Origin: Erythrobacter sp. 34-65-8
GTDB taxonomy: Bacteria > Pseudomonadota > Alphaproteobacteria > Sphingomonadales > Sphingomonadaceae
DNA: 8,869 nucleotides
Assembly (NCBI GenBank): GCA_002278985.1
Contig: NCJP01000050.1
Coordinates: 1-8,869 of the forward strand
Direction of reading: 5' to 3'
A program made the translations under genes and the position numbers. Numbering within the stretch: the first letter of the stretch is position 1; every line of letters starts with the position of its first letter. The notes below the pieces were generated by a model. That model was given only the letters and a program-made list of their open reading frames with translations. It was not told the origin of the DNA and searched no databases. Below, in pieces: positions 1-6,808 of this stretch.

Positions 1-285
1 GGGCTGCCCTATATCGTGGTGCTGACCGATCCGACCACCGGCGGCGTCACCGCCAGCTATGCCATGCTGGGCGATGTCCACATTGCCGAGCCCGGCGCGC
101 TGATCGGCTTTGCCGGGCAGCGGGTGATCCAGGACACGATCCGCGAAAAACTGCCCGAAGGGTTCCAGCGCGCCGAGTACCTGCACAAGCACGGCATGGT
201 GGACATGGTGGTCACGCGAGCCGATCTGCGTGAACGGCTTGCGACGCTGCTGGATTACCTGCAGCCTGCCCGGGCGGCAGCCTGA
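1..285 (+). CDS. accD: Acetyl-CoA carboxylase carboxyltransferase subunit beta, C-terminal part (5' end outside window)
   Basis: The reading frame is open from base 1 and gives the last 94 residues of a longer protein; the first GTG codons in view are internal. AccD is the beta subunit of the carboxyltransferase that, with AccA, moves the carboxyl group from carboxybiotin to acetyl-CoA to make malonyl-CoA in the cytoplasm, the committed step of fatty acid synthesis. The visible segment is the conserved crotonase-fold end of the family: [17 protein letters not shown], then [41 protein letters not shown] and a terminal RADLRERL helix. The N-terminal zinc-ribbon domain lies upstream of the window. 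folC starts 27 nt after the stop. accD-folC is a common gene order in proteobacteria, often behind trp genes, and co-transcription is likely. Identification is secure from the motif run. Confidence 0.95.
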   Translation, partial: GLPYIVVLTDPTTGGVTASYAMLGDVHIAEPGALIGFAGQRVIQDTIREKLPEGFQRAEYLHKHGMVDMVVTRADLRERLATLLDYLQPARAAA

Positions 286-312
286 CGCCCCTCCCCCCGC
301 GGGACAGAACTG

Positions 313-1554
313 ATGGCGCTGGACTTCGGCACCTCTACCCATCCCGGCGTCCAGGCCCAGCTTGACCGGCTGGCGGCGCTCAGTGTGCCGCAAGGGCGGC
401 TCGGGCTGGAGACGATCCGGGCGCTGCTGGCCCGGCTGGGCGATCCGCACTTGTGCCTGCCGCCGACCTTCCATGTCGCGGGCACCAACGGCAAGGGTTC
501 GACCTGTGCGTTCCTGCGGGCGATGCTGGAGGCACAAGGATACCGAGTCCATGTCACCACCAGTCCCCATCTGGTGCGCTACAACGAGCGTATCCGGGTA
601 GCAGGCAAGCTGATCGGGGATGACCGGCTGGAGGCGCTGCTGGAGCAGGTGCTCGACGCGAGCGCGGACCTGGCCCCGAGTTTCTTCGAAGTGACCATCG
701 CCGCCGCCTTCACCGAGTTTGCCCGCATTCCCGCCGATGCCTGCGTGGTCGAGGTCGGCCTCGGCGGGCGCTTCGATGCGACCAATGTGCTCACGCCGGA
801 CGTGCTCGCCGCCTGCGGGATCGCCGCCCTCGGGCTCGACCACGAACGCTTCCTGCTGGCCCCTGAGGATGGCGTGCCGGGCGAACCGATGGCGCGGATC
901 GCGTTCGAGAAAGCGGGGATTGCAAAGGCGGGCGTGCCGCTCGTTACCATCCCTCAAGCCGAACTCGAAATGACCGCTATCCGCGCAGTCGCGGCGCGGG
1001 CGGGCGCGCCGATAATCGTGGCAGAGCCGGCACCGGACCTGCCGCTCGCCCTGCCCGGCAACCATCAGCGCGTGAACGCAGGCCTCGCCATGGCGATGCT
1101 GCGCGCGCAGGCCTTGCTGGCGGTTTCAGGCCAGTCCATCGAAGCCGGAATGAACGAAGCCCGCTGGCCCGCCCGCCTCCAGCGTCTTTCTCCCGGCCCG
1201 CTTGTCGGCACCCGCGAAGTCTGGCTCGACGGCGGGCACAACCCGTCCGCTGGACAGGCTCTGGCGGCGCACTTTGCCGCGCGGCCGCTGCATCTGGTAA
1301 TCGGCATGATCGAAGGCAAAGACCCGCTGGCCCTGACCGGCCCCCTGGCGGGCAACCTGTCCAGCCTGTCAGCCGTGCCGGTGCCGATGCAGGATTGCCA
1401 CCCGCCGGAAGCGTTCGGACCCAAGGCGGCCCCCTTCCCCGATGTGCCTGCCGCCCTCGCCGCGTTGCCGGATGATGACCTGCCGGTGCTGATCGCCGGA
1501 TCGCTCTACCTCGCAGGCGAGGTGCTGCGCCTGAACGACGAGCTGCCGGATTAG
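313..1554 (+). CDS. folC: Bifunctional dihydrofolate synthase / folylpolyglutamate synthase
   Basis: This 413-residue Mur-ligase-type ATP-dependent enzyme adds L-glutamate to dihydropteroate (making dihydrofolate) and extends the glutamate tail of folates in the cytoplasm. Family motifs appear in order: P-loop GTNGKGST at residues 57-64, TSPHL then NERIRV at 83-96, EVGLGGRFDATN at 147-158 (Mg/ATP-site region), LGLDHERF followed by AFEKAGIAKAG at about 173-207, GNHQRVNAG at 249-257, WPARLQ at 285-290 and LDGGHNPSAG at 305-314 (C-terminal ligase domain), ending with a GSLYLAGEVL strand-helix. Length is normal for the family. The stretch between DH and EKAGI is about eight residues longer than I recall for the E. 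coli enzyme, probably a lineage loop. The ATG at 313 is the natural start but is preceded only by a weak purine patch (GGGACAG). The gene follows accD closely, and its TAG stop overlaps the stop of the convergent ampG gene. Confidence 0.95.
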   Translation: MALDFGTSTHPGVQAQLDRLAALSVPQGRLGLETIRALLARLGDPHLCLPPTFHVAGTNGKGSTCAFLRAMLEAQGYRVHVTTSPHLVRYNERIRVAGKLIGDDRLEALLEQVLDASADLAPSFFEVTIAAAFTEFARIPADACVVEVGLGGRFDATNVLTPDVLAACGIAALGLDHERFLLAPEDGVPGEPMARIAFEKAGIAKAGVPLVTIPQAELEMTAIRAVAARAGAPIIVAEPAPDLPLALPGNHQRVNAGLAMAMLRAQALLAVSGQSIEAGMNEARWPARLQRLSPGPLVGTREVWLDGGHNPSAGQALAAHFAARPLHLVIGMIEGKDPLALTGPLAGNLSSLSAVPVPMQDCHPPEAFGPKAAPFPDVPAALAALPDDDLPVLIAGSLYLAGEVLRLNDELPD

Positions 1555-3287
1555 GCCGCGATCGCCGGATCGGGCTGGACCACCCCGCTCGCCCTGCCGC
1601 CGCGCGCTTCGCGAATCCATTCCGCGATGCACAGCACCACGGCGACCGTCCCGATCAGCGCGGTGAAGACAAACACGTAGTAATACCCGCGATCCTCGAT
1701 CATCTGGCCCAGCGCACCGCGCCCCAATGTGCCCACCAGCAGCGTCAGCGAGGCCAGCAGCGCGTACTGGACGGCGGCGTATTGCTTGGCGACGATGCTC
1801 GAAAGCCAGGCGATATAGGCCGCCCCGGCGATGCCGATGGCGACGTTCTCCCAGAAGATGGTAAAGGTCAGGCGGGGCAGGGCCTCGCTGCCAAAGGGTG
1901 CCATCCAGGCGATCAGGGCAGTAAACCCGATTGCGTCGCTGGCGGCCTGCATGGCCTGCCCGCCCACCGCCAGGTCGGCGTAGAGCAGGTTCGTCGCCGC
2001 TGCCAGGGCCGCACCCATGGTCAGGGTAGCCATGCGGCCCAGCACGGTGATCAGCCACCCGCCCAGCGCCAGCCCGGCCAGGATCGCCCCCACCCCGAAG
2101 AACTTGGAGGCGAAGGCCACTTCGTCGCCGGTGTAACCAAGCTCCCCCAGATAGAACGGATAGGCAAACACGCCCCAGATCGAATCGGTGATCCGGTAGG
2201 TCAGCACCAGCGCCAGGATCAGCACCAGCGACCAGCCCATCCGGCCCACGAATTCCACCAGCGGCAGTACCAGCGCACGGTACAGATGATCGGCAGAGGT
2301 GGCACGGGGGCGGACACCCTCTGCCGCATGGGCGCGAATGACATTGCGCCCGTCACGCCTGGCCTTGGCCAGCCAGGCGGCAATCAGAGCGGGCAGAACA
2401 ACCGTGGCGATGATCACCAGTGGCCCGAATGTCGTGGTGAACTCGGTCACATCGGGGCGCAGCTCTGGCGCCGCTGTCATGCTGCGGACCATGAACACCA
2501 CGACTGTGCCGATCGCCCAGGCCCACAGCAGCCCCACCGCCAGCAGGGCAAGATTGCGCGTTTTCGGCTCGATTTCGCCGGCGTTGTTGAGCTCGGCCAG
2601 GTTGGCATTGTCAGCCGCGTCGGTTTCAGCCGTACGGTCGGCCACGTTGGCGTCAGGCGCAAACAGGCCGGCGATCCCGATGGCCAGCATGATAACGCCC
2701 ATGATCACATAAGTCTGCGGCCAGCCGATCCGCTCGGCAATGATCAGGCCCAGTGCTCCGCCGATCAGCGCGGCCAGGCGAAAGCCCATCTGCGTGATCG
2801 TGGAGAGGATATCGAGCGTCGCCTCTTCGTCCGCCACGTCGATCCGCCAGGCGTTGATGGCGATATCCTGCGTGGCGCTGGCGAAGGCACCGATGGCGGC
2901 CAGCAGGCTGAACATTCCCAGCGCGCTCTTGGGGTCGAGCGCGCTCATCACCACCAGCGCAATGCCGATGACCAGCTGCATCGGAGCGATCCACTGCTTG
3001 CGCTTGCCAAGCTTGCGCAGGACCGGAATGTCCACCTTGTCGAGCAAGGGCGACCAGAGGAACTGGAAGGCATAGGCCAGGCCCACCAGCGAAAAGACGC
3101 CCATCGTTTCCAGGTCCACTTCCGCCTCTGAAAGCCAGGCGTAGAGCGTCCCCAGGAACAGCGCAGGGGGTAGGCCCTGGGCAAAGCCGAACAGTGCCAT
3201 GAACCCGCTTTTCGGATTGCGCAGCGAACGGGCCAGAGTGCGCCAGCCCGGCTTCACCTTTGCCTCCGAATTCGTCTCCCCGGCCAT
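1551..3287 (-). CDS. ampG: AmpG-family muropeptide permease (MFS)
   Basis: The 578-residue polytopic inner-membrane protein resembles AmpG, which imports GlcNAc-anhydroMurNAc-peptides from the periplasm for peptidoglycan recycling and, in many species, beta-lactamase induction. Family signatures are visible: [11 protein letters not shown] at residues 34-44, [10 protein letters not shown] at 77-85, [14 protein letters not shown] at 137-150, [13 protein letters not shown] at 168-180, YRITDSIWG at 364-372, and [19 protein letters not shown] at 478-496 followed by [10 protein letters not shown] at 505-514. About 14 hydrophobic segments can be drawn. Two of them (about 246-268 and 285-307) form an extra central pair after a polar linker at 211-245, so the protein is longer than the roughly 490-residue E. 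coli AmpG. The ATG at 3287 is supported by GGAAGGA at 3303-3297, about 9 nt upstream. The gene is divergent from the Rieske oxygenase gene (72 bp apart). No other recycling gene or beta-lactamase is in view. The exact substrate is inferred from family. Confidence 0.88.
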   Translation of the reverse strand: MAGETNSEAKVKPGWRTLARSLRNPKSGFMALFGFAQGLPPALFLGTLYAWLSEAEVDLETMGVFSLVGLAYAFQFLWSPLLDKVDIPVLRKLGKRKQWIAPMQLVIGIALVVMSALDPKSALGMFSLLAAIGAFASATQDIAINAWRIDVADEEATLDILSTITQMGFRLAALIGGALGLIIAERIGWPQTYVIMGVIMLAIGIAGLFAPDANVADRTAETDAADNANLAELNNAGEIEPKTRNLALLAVGLLWAWAIGTVVVFMVRSMTAAPELRPDVTEFTTTFGPLVIIATVVLPALIAAWLAKARRDGRNVIRAHAAEGVRPRATSADHLYRALVLPLVEFVGRMGWSLVLILALVLTYRITDSIWGVFAYPFYLGELGYTGDEVAFASKFFGVGAILAGLALGGWLITVLGRMATLTMGAALAAATNLLYADLAVGGQAMQAASDAIGFTALIAWMAPFGSEALPRLTFTIFWENVAIGIAGAAYIAWLSSIVAKQYAAVQYALLASLTLLVGTLGRGALGQMIEDRGYYYVFVFTALIGTVAVVLCIAEWIREARGGRASGVVQPDPAIAA

Positions 3288-3296
3288 GCCCTAGCG

Positions 3297-3303
3297 TCCT
3301 TCC
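3297..3303 (-). promoter_or_regulatory. Ribosome binding site of ampG
   Basis: On the minus strand GGAAGGA lies 9 nt before the ATG at 3287. It is a strong Shine-Dalgarno match and supports that start codon over other in-frame candidates. Confidence 0.7.
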
Positions 3304-3337
3304 CGTTGGCGCAAATTTCTGCGACACTAGCCGCCTT

Positions 3338-3356
3338 GGAGAGGATTGGGGAAGAG
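3338..3356 (+). promoter_or_regulatory. Ribosome binding site region deciding the start of the Rieske oxygenase
   Basis: A purine-rich stretch contains GGAGAGGA (3338-3345) and GGGGAAGAG (3348-3356). The latter ends 3 nt before the ATG at 3360. This favours the ATG at 3360 over the in-frame TTG at 3306, which would add 18 residues and has no comparable site close to it. Confidence 0.6.
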
Positions 3357-3359
3357 AGC

Positions 3360-4517
3360 ATGAACGTGTCCGAAACCGCTGTCCCCGGTTTACGCCCGAC
3401 CGCCGGGCAACTTGCCCTCGCGCAGGCGCTGGCGCGGGGCGAGAGCCGCGCGGCAGGCGGGATCGAGACCGTGCCGGCCAGCGTCTATACCGACCCGGCC
3501 CATTTCGCGCGGGAGAAGGCCGCGCTGTTCGACCGGATGCCGCAGGTGATTGCGCCGTCCGCCCTGTTGCCCGATCCGGGCATGGCGGTGCCGCACGATG
3601 CGACCGGCCGTCCGCTGCTGCTGACGCGCGACGGGGATGGCGCGGTCCATGTGTTCATGAACGTCTGCCGCCATCGCGGCACCCGGCTGGTCGAAGGCAA
3701 CGAGGTGCAGTGCACCAAACGGCTGGTCTGCCCCTATCACGCCTGGACCTACAGCACGGACGGCCGCCTGCTGGCCCTCCCCCGCCCGGAGACTTTCCCC
3801 GGCATGGACAAGGGCGATTACGGGCTGGTCGAATTGCCCAGTTGCGAAGCGGGCGGGCTGATCTGGTTTGCGCCTGCTGCTGACGCCGACTTCACCCATG
3901 CCCGCGAACTGGGCGCAGATTTTGACGCCTTCGGCACCCGTGGCCACGTGCTGTTCCGCCGCAAGACCCACACCGTGCGCGGCAACTGGAAGCTGATCAT
4001 GGATGCGTTCCTGGAAAGCTATCACGTCACCCGCCTGCACGCGAACACGATCGGGCCGTTCTTCAAGGACGGCATCACCAGCGGTGATCTGGTCGGCCCG
4101 CACCAGCGCAGCGCAGTGGGCCGGGCCGAGGACATGGCGGGGGCCGACCTGACCGACATGGCCGCGCTGCGCCGCCTGGTCACTTTCGCCTACCAACTGC
4201 TCCCCGCCACCATCGTCATTCCCAGCCCCGATTACCTCAACCTGATGGTGCTGATGCCGCAGGCGCACGACCTGACGCTGGTGGAGGATTTCATGCTCAT
4301 CCCGGAAGCGCCGGCGACTGACAAGGCGCGCGATCACTGGGAGCGCAGCTGGGCCCTGCTCGACGGCGGCGTGTTCGCCAGTGAGGATTTCCGCGCGGCG
4401 GAACTGGGCCAGCAGGGCTTGTCGAGTGGCGCGGTCAGGGAAATCACGCTCGGCACACTCGAGGGCGGCATCCGCCGCTTCCACGAAACGGTCGAGCAGG
4501 CACTGCTGTCTGTCTGA
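3360..4517 (+). CDS. Rieske [2Fe-2S] non-heme iron oxygenase, alpha (catalytic) subunit
   Basis: This 385-residue soluble protein has the two-domain layout of Rieske ring-hydroxylating oxygenases. The N-terminal Rieske domain carries the cluster ligands C103, H105, C124 and H127 (CRHRG ... CPYHAW). The catalytic domain carries the mononuclear iron ligands H222 and H227 in ESYHVTRLH and D343 in SEDF. Electrons pass from the cluster of one subunit to the iron of the next, normally bridged by an Asp two residues before the H-x4-H pair. Here that position is Glu219, and the common Glu-Asn before it is Met-Asp (214-215). A bridging Glu is known in carnitine oxygenase CntA, so a non-aromatic substrate such as a quaternary amine is possible but unproven. 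Eighteen residues separate H105 from C124, slightly more than usual. No ferredoxin, reductase or beta subunit is nearby, so redox partners must be elsewhere. The substrate is unknown. Confidence 0.85.
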   Translation: MNVSETAVPGLRPTAGQLALAQALARGESRAAGGIETVPASVYTDPAHFAREKAALFDRMPQVIAPSALLPDPGMAVPHDATGRPLLLTRDGDGAVHVFMNVCRHRGTRLVEGNEVQCTKRLVCPYHAWTYSTDGRLLALPRPETFPGMDKGDYGLVELPSCEAGGLIWFAPAADADFTHARELGADFDAFGTRGHVLFRRKTHTVRGNWKLIMDAFLESYHVTRLHANTIGPFFKDGITSGDLVGPHQRSAVGRAEDMAGADLTDMAALRRLVTFAYQLLPATIVIPSPDYLNLMVLMPQAHDLTLVEDFMLIPEAPATDKARDHWERSWALLDGGVFASEDFRAAELGQQGLSSGAVREITLGTLEGGIRRFHETVEQALLSV

Positions 4518-4545
4518 CGTCATCCCGGCTTTCGCTGGGATGATG
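4518..4545. repeat. Short palindromic repeat unit (REP-like, CATCCC...GGGATG)
   Basis: The intergenic region begins with an inverted repeat. CATCCCGGC at 4521-4529 pairs with GCTGGGATG at 4534-4542 around a TTTC loop, with one G-T pair, and pairing extends outward to about 12 bp (4518-4545) if another G-T is allowed. It begins immediately after the Rieske gene's stop. Sequences of the form GTCATCCCGGC-loop-GGGATGA are widespread dispersed palindromes in alphaproteobacterial genomes. Translated on the minus strand this one reads IPAKAGM, the usual signature of such repeats in spurious ORFs. It may act as an RNA 3'-end stabiliser or weak terminator, but there is no following T-run. Confidence 0.65.
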
Positions 4546-4565
4546 ACACGTGTAGGGGCCACCTC

Positions 4566-5342
4566 ATGCCCAAGTATGACCCCCTCGCTGGCGACCGCCC
4601 GGAAGGCGAACGCATCGCCAAGCTCCTTGCGCGTGCCGGCGTTGCCAGCCGCCGCGAAGTGGAGCGGATGATTGCCGACGGGCGGGTTTCGCTTGACGGG
4701 AAGGTGCTGGAAACCCCGGCCACGATCCTGCCGGACCTGCGCGGCGTGTCTGTCGATGGCAAGCCGGTTGGCAAGGCTGACCAAACCCGCCTGTTCGCGT
4801 TCCACAAGCCCAGCGGGCTCATCACTGCCGAGCGCGATCCCAAGGGCCGCCCCACGATCTACACCGCGCTGCGCAATGCCCTGCCGCGCGACGCCGGCCG
4901 GGTCATGCCGATCGGGCGGCTCGACTTCAACACCGAAGGTCTTCTGCTGCTGACCAATGATGGCGAACTCAAGCGCCAGATGGAGCTGCCTGCCAGCCGC
5001 GTGCCCCGCACCTATCGCGCCCGCGCCTTCGGAGACATCACGCAGGAGCAGCTCGAAAGCCTGATGGAGGGGATCGAGATCGACGGCGTACGCTACGGCC
5101 GGATCGACGCCAACATGGAACGCCGGACAGGCCGCAACCAGTGGATCGAGATGACCATTACCGAAGGCAAGAACCGCGAAGTGCGGCGGGTGCTCGAACA
5201 CTTCGGGCTTGAGGTCAGCCGCCTGATGCGCCTCGGCTACGGCCCCTTCGCGCTGGGTGACCTGCAACGCGGCCAGGTGGTGGAAATCCGCAAGGCCGAC
5301 CTTGAACGGTTCCGGGGCTCGCTGGCCCGGCCCGGCAAATAA
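4566..5342 (+). CDS. rluB: RsuA/RluB-family rRNA pseudouridine synthase (probably 23S rRNA, RluB-like)
   Basis: The 258-residue enzyme isomerises a specific uridine of ribosomal RNA to pseudouridine. An N-terminal S4 RNA-binding domain (about 14-60: RIAKLLARAGVASRREVERMI then GRVSLDGKVL) is followed by the catalytic domain with the family signature GRLDFNTEGLLLLTNDG at 117-133, where D120 is the catalytic aspartate. Further landmarks are FHKPSGLITAERDPKGR at 79-95, VPRTYRARAFG at 146-156 and GKNREVRRVLEHFGLEVSRL at 201-220. TEGLLLLTNDG and the S4-first layout fit RluB best (E. coli RluB modifies U2605 of 23S rRNA), but RsuA, RluE and RluF are close relatives and the target is inferred. The ATG at 4566 follows a modest AGGGG (4554-4558). 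rsmD begins 23 nt downstream, making a two-gene rRNA-modification unit. The basic C-terminal extension typical of longer RluB proteins is absent. Confidence 0.9.
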   Translation: MPKYDPLAGDRPEGERIAKLLARAGVASRREVERMIADGRVSLDGKVLETPATILPDLRGVSVDGKPVGKADQTRLFAFHKPSGLITAERDPKGRPTIYTALRNALPRDAGRVMPIGRLDFNTEGLLLLTNDGELKRQMELPASRVPRTYRARAFGDITQEQLESLMEGIEIDGVRYGRIDANMERRTGRNQWIEMTITEGKNREVRRVLEHFGLEVSRLMRLGYGPFALGDLQRGQVVEIRKADLERFRGSLARPGK

Positions 5343-5365
5343 GCACAATCCATGAGTCTCTGCGC

Positions 5366-5917
5366 ATGAGAGTGGTTTCAGGGGACTGGCGCGGGCGCAA
5401 GCTCCGCGCCCCCAAGGGTGAATTGACCCGGCCGACCGCTGATCGCACCCGCGAGACGCTGTTCAACATGCTGACCAGCCGCCTCGGCGCATTCGATGGT
5501 CTGAAGGTGGCCGATCTGTTTGCAGGGTCAGGTGCACTCGGGCTGGAAGCGCTCAGCCGCGGGGCGGCGCATTGCCTGTTCGTGGAACAGGATAGCGAAG
5601 CCCTGAACGCAATCAGGGCAAATATCGCCGCCCTCGGCGCACGTGACCGCAGCGAAGTGCGCGCCGGATCGGTGCTTGCCCTGCCTGCCGCCAAAGCGCC
5701 TTTTGACCTTATCCTGCTCGACCCGCCCTACGGCACCGGCGCAGGCGCGGTAGCCCTCGACCGGTTGCACCGGCTCGGATGGATTGGCCCGGCCAGCTGG
5801 GTAGCGCTGGAAACCGGTGCCAGTGAAACGGTCGACGTCAAAGGCTTCACGATCGAAGCGGAGCGCAAGGTGGGCAAGGCCAAGCTGTGGTTTGCCAGGG
5901 TAGCCGGAGAAATCTGA
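5366..5917 (+). CDS. rsmD: 16S rRNA (guanine(966)-N(2))-methyltransferase
   Basis: This 183-residue SAM-dependent Rossmann-fold methyltransferase is expected to methylate N2 of G966 of 16S rRNA in the assembled 30S head. Recognisable segments are the N-terminal MRVVSGDWRGRKLRAP with RPTADRTRETLFNML (residues 22-36), the SAM-binding motif I ADLFAGSGALGLEALSRGA at 49-67, the acidic FVEQD at 72-76 and the catalytic motif IV DPPYG at 119-123. Length matches the family. The ATG at 5366 gives the canonical N-terminus but lacks a clear Shine-Dalgarno, and its ATGA overlaps the stop of a five-codon ORF starting at 5352. The gene probably belongs to the same transcript as the pseudouridine synthase upstream, and is followed by a strong hairpin before the convergent gene. 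Confidence 0.93.
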   Translation: MRVVSGDWRGRKLRAPKGELTRPTADRTRETLFNMLTSRLGAFDGLKVADLFAGSGALGLEALSRGAAHCLFVEQDSEALNAIRANIAALGARDRSEVRAGSVLALPAAKAPFDLILLDPPYGTGAGAVALDRLHRLGWIGPASWVALETGASETVDVKGFTIEAERKVGKAKLWFARVAGEI

Positions 5918-5939
5918 CCTTCAGCCTGACAGGACAGGT

Positions 5940-5964
5940 GGGCCGGACTTCCACGGTCCGGCCC
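5940..5964. terminator. GC-rich hairpin, candidate bidirectional terminator between convergent genes
   Basis: A perfect 9-bp stem, GGGCCGGAC (5940-5948) with GTCCGGCCC (5956-5964), encloses a 7-nt loop. It begins 22 nt after the rsmD stop and lies 8 nt from the end of the convergent minus-strand gene. The + side is followed by pyrimidine-rich GCTCTCACTC rather than a true T-run, so intrinsic termination is plausible but unproven. Position between two converging genes is the main support. Confidence 0.55.
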
Positions 5965-5972
5965 GCTCTCAC

Positions 5973-6635
5973 TCACTGACCGCCGGGGTTGCGGCAGCTG
6001 TCGCGGCGGGTGGCTGTACACACCGGGTATTCGCCCTGGGGCGGCGGCGGGACCTGCTGCATCACGGTGTTGTCGGTCCAGCGCACGGAGCCGGGATTGC
6101 CAGCCATATTGCGCACCGCAGTGCTGCGCGCCGCTGCCGTCGCAGGTGCGGTGGCAGGACTCGTGGTGTCGCCCATGGCGCCCGGGGTCGAGCCGGTCAT
6201 AGGTGCCTGGCTCCTCGACTGGGCAGGCGGAGGCATTGCGCCATCAGGCGGGGTCATGCCCGGATTGGCTGGCGGCGGGGCTGCGGGCGGCGGGGCGGTG
6301 CCCTGCAACTGCTGGTTGATCGAGGCCCAGGTCTGCGCCTGCTGCTCCGGAGTCATGGCCATGATCCGCATGCGCTGATCATCGTTGAGCAGCCACCAGC
6401 CGTGCTGCTGATCGGCGTCGAGCGTCCAGTAATAGGTCCGGGTATTTTCGGGCCAGGCTTCGTACTGGCTGCGCCGGTCCGGGGGCCAGCTGTCAAAATC
6501 GCGTTGCTGCTCGGCACTCATCGTGGTGGCAGGCTGGCCCGCCGTTGAGGGCCTGTCAGGCATGGCAGAATCCTGAGCGGACAGTGGCATGGCAGTGGCC
6601 AGCGCGATCGCCGCGGCAAAAGTCACTTTGTTCAT
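5973..6635 (-). CDS. Exported proline-rich protein with Trp-Pro motif domain, function unknown
   Basis: I do not recognise this 220-residue protein. Residues 1-20 form a signal peptide (MNKVTFAAAIALATAMPLSA) with predicted cleavage before QD. A domain at about 46-110 contains W50-P51, W61-P62, a WW pair (80-81), M94 and W103, with alternating charged and Gln residues, probably helical. It matches the domain of the neighbour at 6809-7207 with identical Trp spacing. A Pro/Ala/Met-rich, probably disordered region (113-170) follows, then a distinct tail with VRWTDNT, PPPPQGEYPVC and a Cys pair (C206, C214) that could form a disulfide in the periplasm. The ATG at 6635 has AGGAGA (6646-6641) 5 nt upstream. 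A possible EcfG-type promoter lies at 6672-6697. It likely acts in the periplasm or outer envelope; nothing shows a catalytic role. Confidence 0.8.
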   Translation of the reverse strand: MNKVTFAAAIALATAMPLSAQDSAMPDRPSTAGQPATTMSAEQQRDFDSWPPDRRSQYEAWPENTRTYYWTLDADQQHGWWLLNDDQRMRIMAMTPEQQAQTWASINQQLQGTAPPPAAPPPANPGMTPPDGAMPPPAQSRSQAPMTGSTPGAMGDTTSPATAPATAAARSTAVRNMAGNPGSVRWTDNTVMQQVPPPPQGEYPVCTATRRDSCRNPGGQ

Positions 6636-6640
6636 GATGG

Positions 6641-6646
6641 TCTCCT
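6641..6646 (-). promoter_or_regulatory. Ribosome binding site of the 5973-6635 gene
   Basis: On the minus strand AGGAGA lies 5 nt before the ATG at 6635. It supports this start and the signal-peptide N-terminus. Confidence 0.7.
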
Positions 6647-6671
6647 ACGTTAGCCCTGTTGTTTCGGTCGC

Positions 6672-6697
6672 AACCCGGCCAGCCTCCGGCTTGTTCC
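6672..6697 (-). promoter_or_regulatory. Candidate EcfG (general stress sigma factor) promoter
   Basis: Read on the minus strand, GGAAC (6697-6693) is followed after 17 nt by GGTT (6675-6672). The alphaproteobacterial EcfG consensus is GGAAC-N16/17-CGTT, so the -35 is perfect and the -10 differs at one base. It would give a leader of roughly 30 nt for the gene starting at 6635, a sensible distance. Such short motifs do occur by chance, so this is tentative. Confidence 0.35.
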
Positions 6698-6708
6698 CCC
6701 CAGACCAA

Positions 6709-6739
6709 CCTAAGTTAGGCAACCGGATGGAGAATCCGG
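6709..6739. other. Two small palindromes in the intergenic region
   Basis: CCTAA-G-TTAGG (6709-6719) is a perfect 5-bp palindrome around one base. CCGGAT (6723-6728) pairs with ATCCGG (6734-6739) around GGAGA. They lie upstream of the candidate promoter of the 5973-6635 gene. Either could bind a regulator, but no known operator is recognised. Confidence 0.3.
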
Positions 6740-6756
6740 GATGGATCGGGCAAGAA

Positions 6757-6796
6757 GGGCGGCAAGGCGAACCGTGAAACGCGCGCCTTGCCGCCC
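6757..6796 (-). terminator. Intrinsic-type terminator after the 6809-7207 gene
   Basis: GGGCGGCAAGGCG (6757-6769) is perfectly complementary to CGCCTTGCCGCCC (6784-6796), giving a 13-bp GC-rich stem with a 14-nt loop. It starts 12 nt past the stop of the minus-strand gene. Reading onward on the minus strand the next bases are TTCTTG, a short imperfect T-tract. The structure implies that the two paralogous genes are mostly separate transcripts. Confidence 0.75.
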
Positions 6797-6808
6797 CAGT
6801 CAGGTGGA

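Noticed and set aside
1782..3131. A 449-codon open frame on the + strand
   Set aside because: It is antisense to ampG, with a Gln/His/Gly-rich product lacking any family motif. It is a codon-bias shadow of the real gene.
3189..3204. GAAC-N8-GAAC, resembling an SOS box
   Set aside because: The spacing is 8, not 7, and it sits inside the ampG coding region.
3306..3359. An N-terminal extension of the Rieske protein from a TTG codon
   Set aside because: The ATG at 3360 has purine-rich ribosome-binding sequence just upstream, while the TTG has none. The extra 18 residues would overlap the ampG upstream region.
3390..5348. A 652-codon open frame on the minus strand
   Set aside because: It lies entirely antisense to the Rieske gene and rluB, both of which have strong family motifs, and crosses the intergenic palindrome. 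Its product is low-complexity and His/Gln/Ala-rich, typical of GC-rich antisense frames.
5989..6378. A 129-codon + strand frame
   Set aside because: It is antisense to the proline-rich exported protein, which has a signal peptide, a ribosome site and a paralogue. The Gly/Ala-rich product simply mirrors proline codons.
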